Source: Mycobacteriales bacterium (GTDB lineage Bacteria; Actinomycetota; Actinomycetes; Mycobacteriales; SCTD01). Taken from it: a stretch of DNA of 41,505 nt. Each line of letters begins with the position of its first letter. Position 1 is the first letter of the stretch. The DNA is taken from positions 1 to 41,505 of the forward strand of contig JAUYQP010000005.1 of NCBI GenBank assembly GCA_030697205.1. Reading direction: 5' to 3'. The notes below the pieces were generated by a model. The model did no database searches and was not told the DNA's origin. It worked only from the letters and a program-made list of their open reading frames with translations. A program made the position numbers and the translations under genes. Of this stretch, positions 28,233 through 36,512 are shown one piece after another.

Positions 28233-29756
28233 ATGACCGTCAGCACCACCGAGCAGGAGCTTCCCGCGCACGTCGGGGTGCTCGTCGTCGGGACCGGATT
28301 CGCGGGCATCGCCACGGCGGCCGCGCTGCTGCGCGCGGGTCGGCGGGACTTCGTGCTCCTCGAGCGGGCCGGGTCCGTCGGGGGCACCTGGCGCGACAAC
28401 AGCTATCCCGGCTGCGCCTGCGACGTGCCCAGCCGGCTCTACTCGCTGTCCTTCGCGCCCAACCCCGACTGGACCCGCGCCTTCTCCACCCAGCCCGAGA
28501 TCAAGGCCTACCTCGAGCGGACCGCCCGCGAGCAGGGCGTCCTGCCCTACTGCCGCTTCGACGCCGACCTCGAGCAGGCCCGGTGGGACGACAACGCCCA
28601 GCACTGGGTCGTCACGACCAGCCGCGGCACCCTGACTGCCGACGCGATCGTCGCCGGCACGGGCGGGCTGTCCAACCCCAAGCTCCCCGACATCACCGGC
28701 ATCGACAGCTTCGCCGGCACGATGTTCCACTCCGCGCAGTGGCGCCACGACCACGACCTCACCGGTGAGCGCGTCGCGGTCATCGGCACCGGCGCGAGCG
28801 CGATCCAGTTCGTCCCGCAGATCCGCAGGACCGCCGGCCACGTCACGGTCTTCCAGCGGACCGCCCCGTGGGTGCTGCCCCGTCGCGACCGCGCCATCAG
28901 CCGCCTCGAGCGCGCGCTCTACCGCCGGGTCCCGGCGCTGATGCGGCTGCCCCGCTTCGGCATCTACGCCCTGCACGAGCTCTACCTCTATGCCTACGCC
29001 TACCAGCAGCGCATCCTGCCGCTGGCCGAGCGGGAGGCCAAGCGCCACATCGCTCGGGCCATCCCCGACCCCGAGCTGCGGGACAAGGTGACTCCGACCT
29101 TCCGGCTCGGCTGCAAGCGGACCCTGCTGTCCAACGACTACTACCCGGCGCTCGCGCAGCCCAACGTCGACGTCGAGACCAACCGCATCGTCGAGGTCCT
29201 CCCACACGGCGTCGTCACCGAGTCCGCCGACGGCGGCCGCACCGTCCACGAGGTCGACACCATCGTGCTCGGCACCGGCTTCGCCATCACCGACCAGCCG
29301 ATCGGCCACCACATCGTCGGCCGTGACGGCCGCAACCTCGCCGAGCACTGGGCCGCCACCGGCATGCAGGCGCTGCACGGCACGACAGTCGCGGGCTTCC
29401 CCAACTGGTTCCACCTGATGGGCCCGCACACCGGGCAGGGCCACACGTCCGCCGTCTTCATGATCGAGCAGCAGGTCGGCTACACGATGCAGGCCCTCGC
29501 CGAGCTGCAGAAGCCCGACGTCGCAGCCCTCGAGCCCACCCCCGAGGCCGTACGCCGCTTCGTCGGCACGGTGGACCGGCGGATGACCCGCACCGTCTGG
29601 GCCCGCGGGGGCTGCTCGTCGTGGTACCAGGACGACCACGGCCGCATCACCACGCTGTGGCCCACCTTCACCTTCCTCTACAAGCGCCAGGTCGCGACCT
29701 TCCCCGTCGCCGACTACGTCGTGCACGCCCCCCGCCGCGCGGACATCGCCGCGTGA
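28233..29756 (+). CDS. Baeyer-Villiger type flavin monooxygenase
   Basis: 507 aa. FAD- and NADPH-dependent enzymes of this class insert oxygen next to a ketone, giving an ester. Motifs: FAD Rossmann VVGTGFAGIATA (about 18-29), RLYSLSFAPNPDWTRAF, the BVMO fingerprint FAGTMFHSAQW (160-170) and the NADPH Rossmann VIGTGASAIQFVPQ (about 183-196). Later LGCKRTLLSNDYYPAL and FHLMGPHTGQGHTSAVFM are typical of the group that includes mycobacterial MymA. ATG 28233 follows GGAGG. First gene of the operon; its stop overlaps the hydrolase start as GTGA. Confidence 0.94.
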   Translation: MTVSTTEQELPAHVGVLVVGTGFAGIATAAALLRAGRRDFVLLERAGSVGGTWRDNSYPGCACDVPSRLYSLSFAPNPDWTRAFSTQPEIKAYLERTAREQGVLPYCRFDADLEQARWDDNAQHWVVTTSRGTLTADAIVAGTGGLSNPKLPDITGIDSFAGTMFHSAQWRHDHDLTGERVAVIGTGASAIQFVPQIRRTAGHVTVFQRTAPWVLPRRDRAISRLERALYRRVPALMRLPRFGIYALHELYLYAYAYQQRILPLAEREAKRHIARAIPDPELRDKVTPTFRLGCKRTLLSNDYYPALAQPNVDVETNRIVEVLPHGVVTESADGGRTVHEVDTIVLGTGFAITDQPIGHHIVGRDGRNLAEHWAATGMQALHGTTVAGFPNWFHLMGPHTGQGHTSAVFMIEQQVGYTMQALAELQKPDVAALEPTPEAVRRFVGTVDRRMTRTVWARGGCSSWYQDDHGRITTLWPTFTFLYKRQVATFPVADYVVHAPRRADIAA

Positions 29757-30742
29757 GGGCGGGACTGCTGCTCGCTGCCGGGGCCGGTGCGCTCTCGCTC
29801 GCCGTACGCCGGGCCGAACGCGCCTACGCCGCAGCCGTCGCCTCGGACCCGCGGGCGGCCGACGTCGCCCCCGTCAGGCCCGACGAGGTCCGCACCGTGA
29901 CGACGCCCGACGGCACCCGGCTGCACGTGGAGCTGTCCGGTCCCGTCGGTGCGCCCGTCGTCGTACTGGCCCACGGCTGGACCTGCGCGACGCCCTTCTG
30001 GTCGGCGCAGGTGCGCCGGCTGCGGGCCGACCACCGGGTCGTCGCCTACGACCAGCGTGGTCACGGACAGAGCACCGGCGAGCACGCAGCCTTCTGCACC
30101 GACGTGCTCGGCGACGACCTGCAGGCCGTCCTGCAGGCGTTCCTCGGCGACGGCGAGCGGGCCGTCCTCGTGGGTCACTCCATGGGCGCGATGTCCATCG
30201 CCGCCTGGGCCGGGCGTCACCCCGAGGAGGTCGGGCGCCGCGCCTCGGCGGCCGTGCTGCTCAACACCGGGCTCGACGGGCTGTCGTGGGAGAGCACCTT
30301 CCTGCCGGGCCGCGGGCGGCTCTCCGGTCGGGCCCAGCGCGCCCTGCTCGCCCGCCCCGACGCGCTCATCGGCCCGGTGTCCCTCACCGCTGCCGGCCTG
30401 CGCCACCTGGCCTTCGGGCCCGGCGCCAGCCCGGCCGCGGTCGACCTCGGCACCCGGCTCATGCGCCAGACCGACCGCCGGCACCGCGCGGCCTGGGCGG
30501 ACGTCATGGGCGACCTGCACCTGCTCGCCGAGGCTCGCTCCCTCACCGTCCCGACGACCGTGGTCGCGTCCGACCGCGACCGGCTCACCCCGCCGGTCTA
30601 CGCCCGCCGCTTCGCCGCCGAGCTGCCGCAGCTCGTCGAGCTGGTGGAGCTCCCCGGCGTCGGTCACATGTCCCCGCTCGAGGCGCCCGACACCGTCGCC
30701 GCGCTGATCCGCACCGCCGTCCGCGAGAGGGCAGCCGCATGA
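29753..30742 (+). CDS. Alpha/beta hydrolase (LipR-like position)
   Basis: 329 aa. Hydrophobic residues 3-18 (AGLLLAAGAGALSLAV) suggest a membrane anchor. The hydrolase core has VVLAHGWTCATPFW (oxyanion loop), the nucleophile elbow LVGHSMGAM (S143), an acid in VVASDRDRLTP and the histidine in LPGVGHMSPLEAP. It may split the ester made by the monooxygenase upstream. GTG 29753 overlaps that gene by four bases, and its stop overlaps the SDR ATG (ATGA). Confidence 0.9.
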   Translation: MRAGLLLAAGAGALSLAVRRAERAYAAAVASDPRAADVAPVRPDEVRTVTTPDGTRLHVELSGPVGAPVVVLAHGWTCATPFWSAQVRRLRADHRVVAYDQRGHGQSTGEHAAFCTDVLGDDLQAVLQAFLGDGERAVLVGHSMGAMSIAAWAGRHPEEVGRRASAAVLLNTGLDGLSWESTFLPGRGRLSGRAQRALLARPDALIGPVSLTAAGLRHLAFGPGASPAAVDLGTRLMRQTDRRHRAAWADVMGDLHLLAEARSLTVPTTVVASDRDRLTPPVYARRFAAELPQLVELVELPGVGHMSPLEAPDTVAALIRTAVRERAAA

Positions 30743-31647
30743 GCCGCAGGACCTCCCCGAGCGTCGCCGGCAAGGTCGTCGTCATCACCGGAGCGGCCCG
30801 CGGGGTCGGGGCCGAGCTGGCCCGTGCCCTCACCGCCCGGGGCGCCCGCGTCGCACTGCTCGGGCTCGAGCCGGCGGAGCTGGCCGCCCTGTCGGCCGCG
30901 CTGCCGGGCAGTGCGGCGTACGACATCGACGTGACCGACGCCGATGCGCTCGACGTCGTGGCCGCGAGGGTCGTCGCCGACCTGGGACGCGTCGACGTCG
31001 TCGTCGCCAACGCGGGCATCGCCGCTGCTGGCCCGCTGCTGCTCGCCGACGTCCGTTCCTACGAGCGTGTCCTCGAGGTCAACCTGCTCGGCAGCATCCG
31101 CACCGTGCGGGCCTTCCTGCCCCACGTCGTCGCGAGCCGCGGCTACGTCCTGCAGGTGGCTTCGCTCGCCGCCATGGCCCCGGCCCCGGTGATGAGTGCC
31201 TACTGCGCGAGCAAGTCCGGGGTGGAGGCCTTCGCCCACTGCCTGCGCGGCGAGGTCCGCCACCACGGGGTGGAGGTCGGTGTGGCCTACCTCGCCTTCA
31301 CCGACACCGACATGGTGCGCGGCACCGACGCCGTGAAGCCCTTCGCCGAGATGCGCCGGCAGATGCCCGGTCCGTTCGGGCGGACCTACCCGCTGGCGCC
31401 CGCTGTGGAGCGCCTCGCCGACGGCGTCGCGCGCCGCAGCGCCCACGTCTACGCGCAGCGCTGGCTGCGCGCCGTCCAGCCGGTGCGCGGCCTGCTGCCG
31501 GCCCTGGTGGCGCGCGCGGCGAAGGACCTGCCTGCGCTCGAGGCCGAGCTGCGGCAGGCTGGGCCTTCGGCCACCACCCCGGTGGGCGCCGGCGGCAGCG
31601 CCGACAACGCTGCCGCGATCGCGTCAGCCCGCCCAACGACGAGGTAG
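30739..31647 (+). CDS. Short-chain dehydrogenase/reductase
   Basis: 302 aa. Classical SDR: VVVITGAARGVGAELA (about 13-28), VVANAGIAA, catalytic S142, Y155 and K159 (SAYCASKSGVEAF). The extended C-terminus (WLRAVQPVRGLLPALVARA) is as in the SDRs of mymA-type operons. It should oxidise the alcohol released by the hydrolase or reduce a carbonyl. Third gene of the operon, starting at ATG 30739. Confidence 0.9.
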   Translation: MSRRTSPSVAGKVVVITGAARGVGAELARALTARGARVALLGLEPAELAALSAALPGSAAYDIDVTDADALDVVAARVVADLGRVDVVVANAGIAAAGPLLLADVRSYERVLEVNLLGSIRTVRAFLPHVVASRGYVLQVASLAAMAPAPVMSAYCASKSGVEAFAHCLRGEVRHHGVEVGVAYLAFTDTDMVRGTDAVKPFAEMRRQMPGPFGRTYPLAPAVERLADGVARRSAHVYAQRWLRAVQPVRGLLPALVARAAKDLPALEAELRQAGPSATTPVGAGGSADNAAAIASARPTTR

Positions 31648-31653
31648 GTCCCC

Positions 31654-33018
31654 GTGCAGCTCATCGCCCCCGCCGACCAGATGTTCGTCGTCCCCGAGAC
31701 CAGGGAGACGCCGATGCACGTCGGTGGGCTGCAGCTGTTCGCGCTGCCGCCTGGGGCGGACGACGACTACGTCGCGCAGGTCTACCGCCAGGTGCTGCAG
31801 ACCACCGCGATCGCGCCTGCCTTCCGCAAGCGGCTGCACCGCTCCGTCGCGACGCTCGGGCAGTGGACCTGGGTCGACGACGAGGACGTCGACCTCGAGC
31901 ACCACGTGCGGCTGTCGGCGCTGCCGAAGCCTGGCCGGGTCCGCGAGCTGCTGGCGCTGGTCTCGCGGCTGCACGGCACCCTGCTCGACCGCTCCCGTCC
32001 GCTATGGGAGGCGCACCTCATCGAGGGCCTCGAGGGCGACCGCTTCGCCGTCTACACCAAGGTCCACCACGCGATGATGGACGGCATCTCCGCGATGCGG
32101 CTGCTCGAGCGGTCGATGTCGACGGACCCCGACGAGCGCGGCATAGGTGCGCCCTTCGAGGAGCGGCCGTCGACGCGCACCAAGGCCCCTGGTGGGGGGC
32201 TGCTGTCCGTGCCCGGTGCGGCGCTCGGCACCGTCACCGACCTCGTGGGGCTGACGCCGCGGATCGCGCAGATCGCGGTCGACGCGCTGCGCCGCCAGTC
32301 GGCGACGCTGCCCATGACCGCACCGAAGTCGATCCTCAACACCACCATCTCCGGCAGCCGCCGCTTCGCCGCTGACGACTGGCCGCTCGCGCGCATCAAG
32401 GCCGTGGCCAAGGGCGCAGAGGCCACCGTCAACGACGTCGTCCTCGCCATGTGCTCGGGTGCGCTGCGCCGCTACCTCGTCGACCACGACGCGCTGCCGG
32501 GGTCGTCGTTGACCGCGATGACGCCGGTGTCGCTGCGGGCTGCCGACGACGAGGGCGGCGGCAACGCCGTCGGCAGCATCCTGTGCAGCCTGGGCACCGA
32601 CCTCGACGACGCGGAGGAGCGGATGCAGCACATCCAGGCGTCGATGCGGGCCGCGAAGCAGACACTCTCCGGGCTCAACCAGACCCAGGTGACGGCGCTG
32701 TCCGCGGCGGTCATGGCCCCGCTCGCGCTGCAGATGGTGGGCGCCCTCGGCAACGCCGCGCCGCCGCCGTTCAACATCATCATCAGCAACGTCCCGGGCC
32801 CGTCGAAGAAGCTCTACTGGAACGGCGCGCGGATGGTCGGCCACTACCCGCTGTCGATCCCCACCCACGGGCAGGCGCTCAACATCACGGTCACGTCCTA
32901 CGACGGCGACCTGCAGTTCGGGCTGACCGGCTGCCGCAAGTCGGTGCCCCACCTGCAGCGGCTGCTCACCTACCTCGACGAGTCCCTGGTGGAGCTGGAG
33001 AAGGCCTTTACGCAGTGA
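31654..33018 (+). CDS. Wax ester synthase / diacylglycerol acyltransferase (WS/DGAT)
   Basis: 454 aa. It esterifies long-chain alcohols or diacylglycerol with acyl-CoA at the membrane face. The catalytic VHHAMMDGISAM (HHxxxDG at 138-144) is intact, as are ATVNDVVLAMCSGALRRYL and the C-terminal NIIISNVPGPSKKLYWNGA. GTG 31654 (VQLIAPADQMFV) has GAGG/AGG upstream, six bases after the SDR stop: the only junction of the operon without overlap. Its stop overlaps the GH3 start. Confidence 0.94.
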   Translation: MQLIAPADQMFVVPETRETPMHVGGLQLFALPPGADDDYVAQVYRQVLQTTAIAPAFRKRLHRSVATLGQWTWVDDEDVDLEHHVRLSALPKPGRVRELLALVSRLHGTLLDRSRPLWEAHLIEGLEGDRFAVYTKVHHAMMDGISAMRLLERSMSTDPDERGIGAPFEERPSTRTKAPGGGLLSVPGAALGTVTDLVGLTPRIAQIAVDALRRQSATLPMTAPKSILNTTISGSRRFAADDWPLARIKAVAKGAEATVNDVVLAMCSGALRRYLVDHDALPGSSLTAMTPVSLRAADDEGGGNAVGSILCSLGTDLDDAEERMQHIQASMRAAKQTLSGLNQTQVTALSAAVMAPLALQMVGALGNAAPPPFNIIISNVPGPSKKLYWNGARMVGHYPLSIPTHGQALNITVTSYDGDLQFGLTGCRKSVPHLQRLLTYLDESLVELEKAFTQ

Positions 33019-35516
33019 CCGAGCGGGTCGAGCAGGTCCTCGCCGCCCTGTCCGTCGCCGCCCGCGCCCGTCTCACCGCCGGGCTCGACCTCTGGACCGT
33101 GCCGTCGGTGCCCGGGGTGCCGGAGGTCCGGGTCACCGACGGGCCCAACGGCGCCCGGGGCAGCGCGCTGCTCGGTGCCGGGAGCGCCACCGCGCTGTGC
33201 GTCCCCTGCGGCACAGCGCTCGGGGCCTCGTGGGACCTGGCCCTGGTCGAGGAGGTCGGGGTGGCTCTCGGGGAGGAGACGCGGTCCAAGGACTGTCGGG
33301 TGCTGCTCGCCCCGACGGTCAACCTCGTCCGCCACCCGCTCGCCGGCCGCACCTTCGAGTGCTACTCCGAGGACCCGCTGCTGACGGGGCTGACCGCCGC
33401 GGCCTTCGTCACGGGCGTGCAGTCGCGCGGCGTCGCCGCGACCGTCAAGCACCTGGTGGGCAACGAGGCCGAGCACGAGCGCACCTCGATGTCGTCGGTC
33501 ATCAGCGCCCGCGCGCTGCGCGAGCTCTACCTCGTCCCCTTCGAGCACGCCGTGCGGGCCGGGGTGCTCGCGGTGATGACCGCCTACAACAGGGTCAACG
33601 GCACCTGGTGCAGCGAGGACGCCTGGCTGCTGCGCGACGTGCTGCGTGGCGAGTGGGGCTTCGACGGAGTCGTCATGACCGACTGGTTCGGGGTCGGGTC
33701 GACGGTCGCCTGCGCCGAGGCCGGCGTCGACCTGCAGATGCCCGGGCCCGACCGCTTCTACGGCGTGCCCCTGGCGGCGGCCGTCGGGTCGGGCGAAGTC
33801 GACCCCGCGCTGCTCGAGGCGATGACGCGGCGCTGGCTCACCCTCGTCGACCGCCTGCGGGCCTGGGACGACGAGCCTCGCGGGGAGTCCTCGGTCGAGC
33901 TCCCCGACCACCGCGCGCTGGCCCGCCGCGCCGCGACCGCCGGGACCGTGCTGCTGCGCAACGACGGGGTGCTGCCCCTGGCCGCTCCCGGCCGGGTGGC
34001 GCTGATCGGCACCGGGGCCGCCCGCCCGCACGTCATGGGTGGCGGCTCGGCGCAGCTGCGCCCGCACCGCGTGACCCCGCTGCTCGACGTGCTGCGCGAC
34101 CGGCTCGGAGACGACGCGGTGCTCTTCGCCCGCGGCCCGGACACCGACAAGACGGTCCGGCCGCTCGTGGCGACGACGCAGGTCGAGGTGCGCTCCGCCG
34201 ACGGCCGCGTCGTGACGAGCACCGTGCAGGACGACCTGCGCTGCCTGTGGTTCGGCGCCCCGGCACCCGGCGTCGACGAATCGGCCTTCACGGTCCGTGC
34301 GGTCGCGACGCTGCGCGCGGAGGAGAACGGCCCGCACGAGCTGACCCTCGTGCAGGCCGGTCGGGCGACCGTGTCCGTCGACGGGGTCATCGTGCTCGAC
34401 GGCGTCACCGACCCGCCGCCGGCCGGCGAGGCGCTGTTCGGCCTCGGGTCGGTCGAGCTGACCGCGACCGTCGAGCTCGTCGCCGGACAGCAGGTCGAGG
34501 TGGTCCTCGACTACAGCGCCGAGGCGTCGTTCATCCTGCACGGCGCGGTCGTCGGGCTGCGCCACCCGCGGCTCCGCGACCCCATCGACGAGGCGGCGTC
34601 CGTCGCCGCGCAGGCCGACGTCGCCGTGGTCGTCGTCGGCACCAGCGAGGAGTGGGAGAGCGAGGGACACGACCGGGCGACGATGGACCTCCCGGGGGAC
34701 CAGGACGAGCTCGTACGACGGGTCTGCGCCGCCAACCCGCGCACCGTGGTCGTCGTGTGCGCCGGCGCCCCCGTGACGATGCCGTGGGTCGACGACGCCG
34801 CCGCGGTGCTGCTGCCGTGGCTGGCCGGGCAGGAGGCCGCCGAGGCGATCGCGGATGTGCTGCTGGGCGATGACGAGCCCGGCGGGCGGCTGCCGATGAC
34901 CTTGCCGGTGCGGCTCGAGCACTCCCCGGCGTACCCCTTCTTCCCAGGGGACAACGACGAGCACCTCTACGGCGAGGACCTGCTGGTGGGCTACCGGTGG
35001 TACGACACCCGGCGGCTCCCGACGGCCGGTGCGTTCGGCCACGGGCTGTCCTACACGTCGTTCGCGTGGAGTGGGGCCGCGCTGTCGTCGGCGACGTGGC
35101 AGCCGGGCGAGGACCTGGTGGTCAGCGTCGACGTGACCAACACCGGTGACCGGGCCGGGTCGGAGGTCGTGCAGGTCTACGTCGAGCCCGGCGCCTCGCG
35201 GCTGACCAGGCCGCGGTGCGAGCTGCGCGGCTTCGCCAAGGTGTGGCTGGAGCCGGGAGAGACCCGTCGGGTCGAGGTTGTGCTGGGCGACCGGGCCTTC
35301 GCCTACTGGGACCCGGGCTCGCCGACCGGGGCAGCGCTGCGGGAGCGGCTGAAGGAGAGCGCGCTCGTGCCCGCCGAGGCCGGGCCCGAGCCGCGGGCGA
35401 CGGCCGGTTGGTGCGTCGACGACGGCCAGCAGCATGTGCTGATGGCCCGCTCGGTCGACCGGGTCGAGGCCCGGCTGCCGGTGACGGTGAGCGCGTCGGG
35501 CACAGTGCTGCGATGA
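33015..35516 (+). CDS. GH3 family beta-glycosidase with PA14-like insert
   Basis: 833 aa, no signal peptide, so cytoplasmic. GH3 barrel about 1-300: RVTDGPNGARG, AGRTFECYSEDP, KHLVGNEAEHER, and the nucleophile D223 in VVMTDWFGVGS. The (alpha/beta)6 domain starts near LLRNDGVLPL; a PA14-like beta insert (about 390-520) interrupts it, and VVVVGTSEEWESEGHDR carries the usual acid/base glutamate. A fibronectin-III-like domain (about 690-785) closes it. This architecture is that of beta-glucosidases acting on small aryl, alkyl or terpenoid glucosides. GTG 33015 overlaps the WS/DGAT stop (GTGA). A glycosidase is unexpected in a lipid operon. Confidence 0.92.
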   Translation: MTERVEQVLAALSVAARARLTAGLDLWTVPSVPGVPEVRVTDGPNGARGSALLGAGSATALCVPCGTALGASWDLALVEEVGVALGEETRSKDCRVLLAPTVNLVRHPLAGRTFECYSEDPLLTGLTAAAFVTGVQSRGVAATVKHLVGNEAEHERTSMSSVISARALRELYLVPFEHAVRAGVLAVMTAYNRVNGTWCSEDAWLLRDVLRGEWGFDGVVMTDWFGVGSTVACAEAGVDLQMPGPDRFYGVPLAAAVGSGEVDPALLEAMTRRWLTLVDRLRAWDDEPRGESSVELPDHRALARRAATAGTVLLRNDGVLPLAAPGRVALIGTGAARPHVMGGGSAQLRPHRVTPLLDVLRDRLGDDAVLFARGPDTDKTVRPLVATTQVEVRSADGRVVTSTVQDDLRCLWFGAPAPGVDESAFTVRAVATLRAEENGPHELTLVQAGRATVSVDGVIVLDGVTDPPPAGEALFGLGSVELTATVELVAGQQVEVVLDYSAEASFILHGAVVGLRHPRLRDPIDEAASVAAQADVAVVVVGTSEEWESEGHDRATMDLPGDQDELVRRVCAANPRTVVVVCAGAPVTMPWVDDAAAVLLPWLAGQEAAEAIADVLLGDDEPGGRLPMTLPVRLEHSPAYPFFPGDNDEHLYGEDLLVGYRWYDTRRLPTAGAFGHGLSYTSFAWSGAALSSATWQPGEDLVVSVDVTNTGDRAGSEVVQVYVEPGASRLTRPRCELRGFAKVWLEPGETRRVEVVLGDRAFAYWDPGSPTGAALRERLKESALVPAEAGPEPRATAGWCVDDGQQHVLMARSVDRVEARLPVTVSASGTVLR

Positions 35517-36361
35517 CCACACGCGCCCTTGTCCTCGGTGGTGGCGGACTCGCCGGCATCGGCTGGGAGATCGGCGTGCTCGCCGGCCTCGCCTCGGCCG
35601 GGGTCGACGTCCGCGAGGCCGACCTGCTCGTCGGCACCTCGGCCGGCTCGGCCGTCGCCTCTCAGCTCGGCCGCGACGCCTCGCTCGAGGACGTCTACGC
35701 CGAGCAGCTGCTGCCGCCCGACGGCGAGATCGCGGTGGAGTTCGACATCGCGACGATCGGGATGGCCTTCCTCGCCGCGATGGAGGGCGGGCCGACCCAG
35801 CAGGAGCTGCTCGCCCGGGTCGGGCGGATGGCCCTCGACGCCGACACCCTGCACGAGGCCGACCGGCTCGCCGTCATCGCCGAGCGGCTGCGGTCGCATG
35901 ACTGGCCGGCGACCCGGCTCCTCGTCACCGCGGTCGAGGCGACGACCGGCGTCTTCCGCGCGTTCTCCGCCGACGACGGTGTGTCGCTCGTGCAGGCCGT
36001 CGCGGCGTCGTGCGCCGTCCCGATGGTGTGGCCGCCCGTGACGATCGGCGCGAGCCGCTGGATGGACGGCGGGATGCGCTCCTCCACCAACGCCGACCTC
36101 GCCGCGGGCCACGACCGGGTGCTCGTCGTCGCGCCGCTCACCGTGCCTGCAGGGTCACCGGTGGGTGCGGGGCTGGAGGACGAGGTCGCCGATCTCGAGT
36201 CCGGCGGGTCGCAGGTCGTGGTCGTCAAGGGCGACACCGAGGCGCTGCGGGCCTTCGGCAGCAACCCGCTCGATCCGGCGACCCGCGGGCCGTCCGCCCG
36301 GATCGGCTACGCCCACGGCGTCCGCGTCGCCGACCAGGTCCGCACCCTCTGGACCCCCTGA
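35513..36361 (+). CDS. Patatin-like phospholipase
   Basis: 282 aa. Patatin fold with the oxyanion loop GGGGLAGIGWEIG (9-21), nucleophile GTSAGS (S43) and the dyad aspartate in WMDGGMRSS (D185). Such enzymes hydrolyse acyl esters of phospholipids or neutral lipids in the cytoplasm. ATG 35513 overlaps the GH3 stop (ATGA). Last gene of the operon; a long palindrome follows before helR. Confidence 0.9.
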   Translation: MTTRALVLGGGGLAGIGWEIGVLAGLASAGVDVREADLLVGTSAGSAVASQLGRDASLEDVYAEQLLPPDGEIAVEFDIATIGMAFLAAMEGGPTQQELLARVGRMALDADTLHEADRLAVIAERLRSHDWPATRLLVTAVEATTGVFRAFSADDGVSLVQAVAASCAVPMVWPPVTIGASRWMDGGMRSSTNADLAAGHDRVLVVAPLTVPAGSPVGAGLEDEVADLESGGSQVVVVKGDTEALRAFGSNPLDPATRGPSARIGYAHGVRVADQVRTLWTP

Positions 36362-36397
36362 CCCCAGGCACCCACCCCCAGCGACTCCCGACGCCCC

Positions 36398-36456
36398 GAT
36401 TGGGTGGCTTTTCTCGGTGTGTCGAGGCTCGCCACGCCGAGGAAACCCACCCAATC
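36398..36456. terminator. 59-bp imperfect palindrome between convergent units
   Basis: Arms 36398-36424 and 36430-36456 pair at 23 of 27 positions, plus two G-T pairs and two mismatches. They begin GATTGGGTGG and end CCACCCAATC, with a tiny central loop and C-runs flanking on both sides. It lies between the convergent patatin and helR genes, so a bidirectional terminator is likely; its size and neat ends also suit a dispersed palindromic repeat. Nothing else was seen in this 151-bp gap. Confidence 0.65.
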
Positions 36457-36512
36457 CCCTGGGGGGAGGTGCGCGGGGGAGCGGCGGGGCGGGCCGCGCG
36501 GGCGGGGCGGGG

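Noticed and set aside
28405-28450. CDVPSR in the monooxygenase as an FGE target
   Set aside because: The FGE target is CxPxR; here proline is one residue too far and the protein is a clear BVMO, not a sulfatase.
32970-35522. 850-codon minus-strand frame opposite the GH3 gene
   Set aside because: The GH3 reading has all catalytic motifs and overlapping operon starts; the opposite frame has low-complexity His/Arg/Asp composition.
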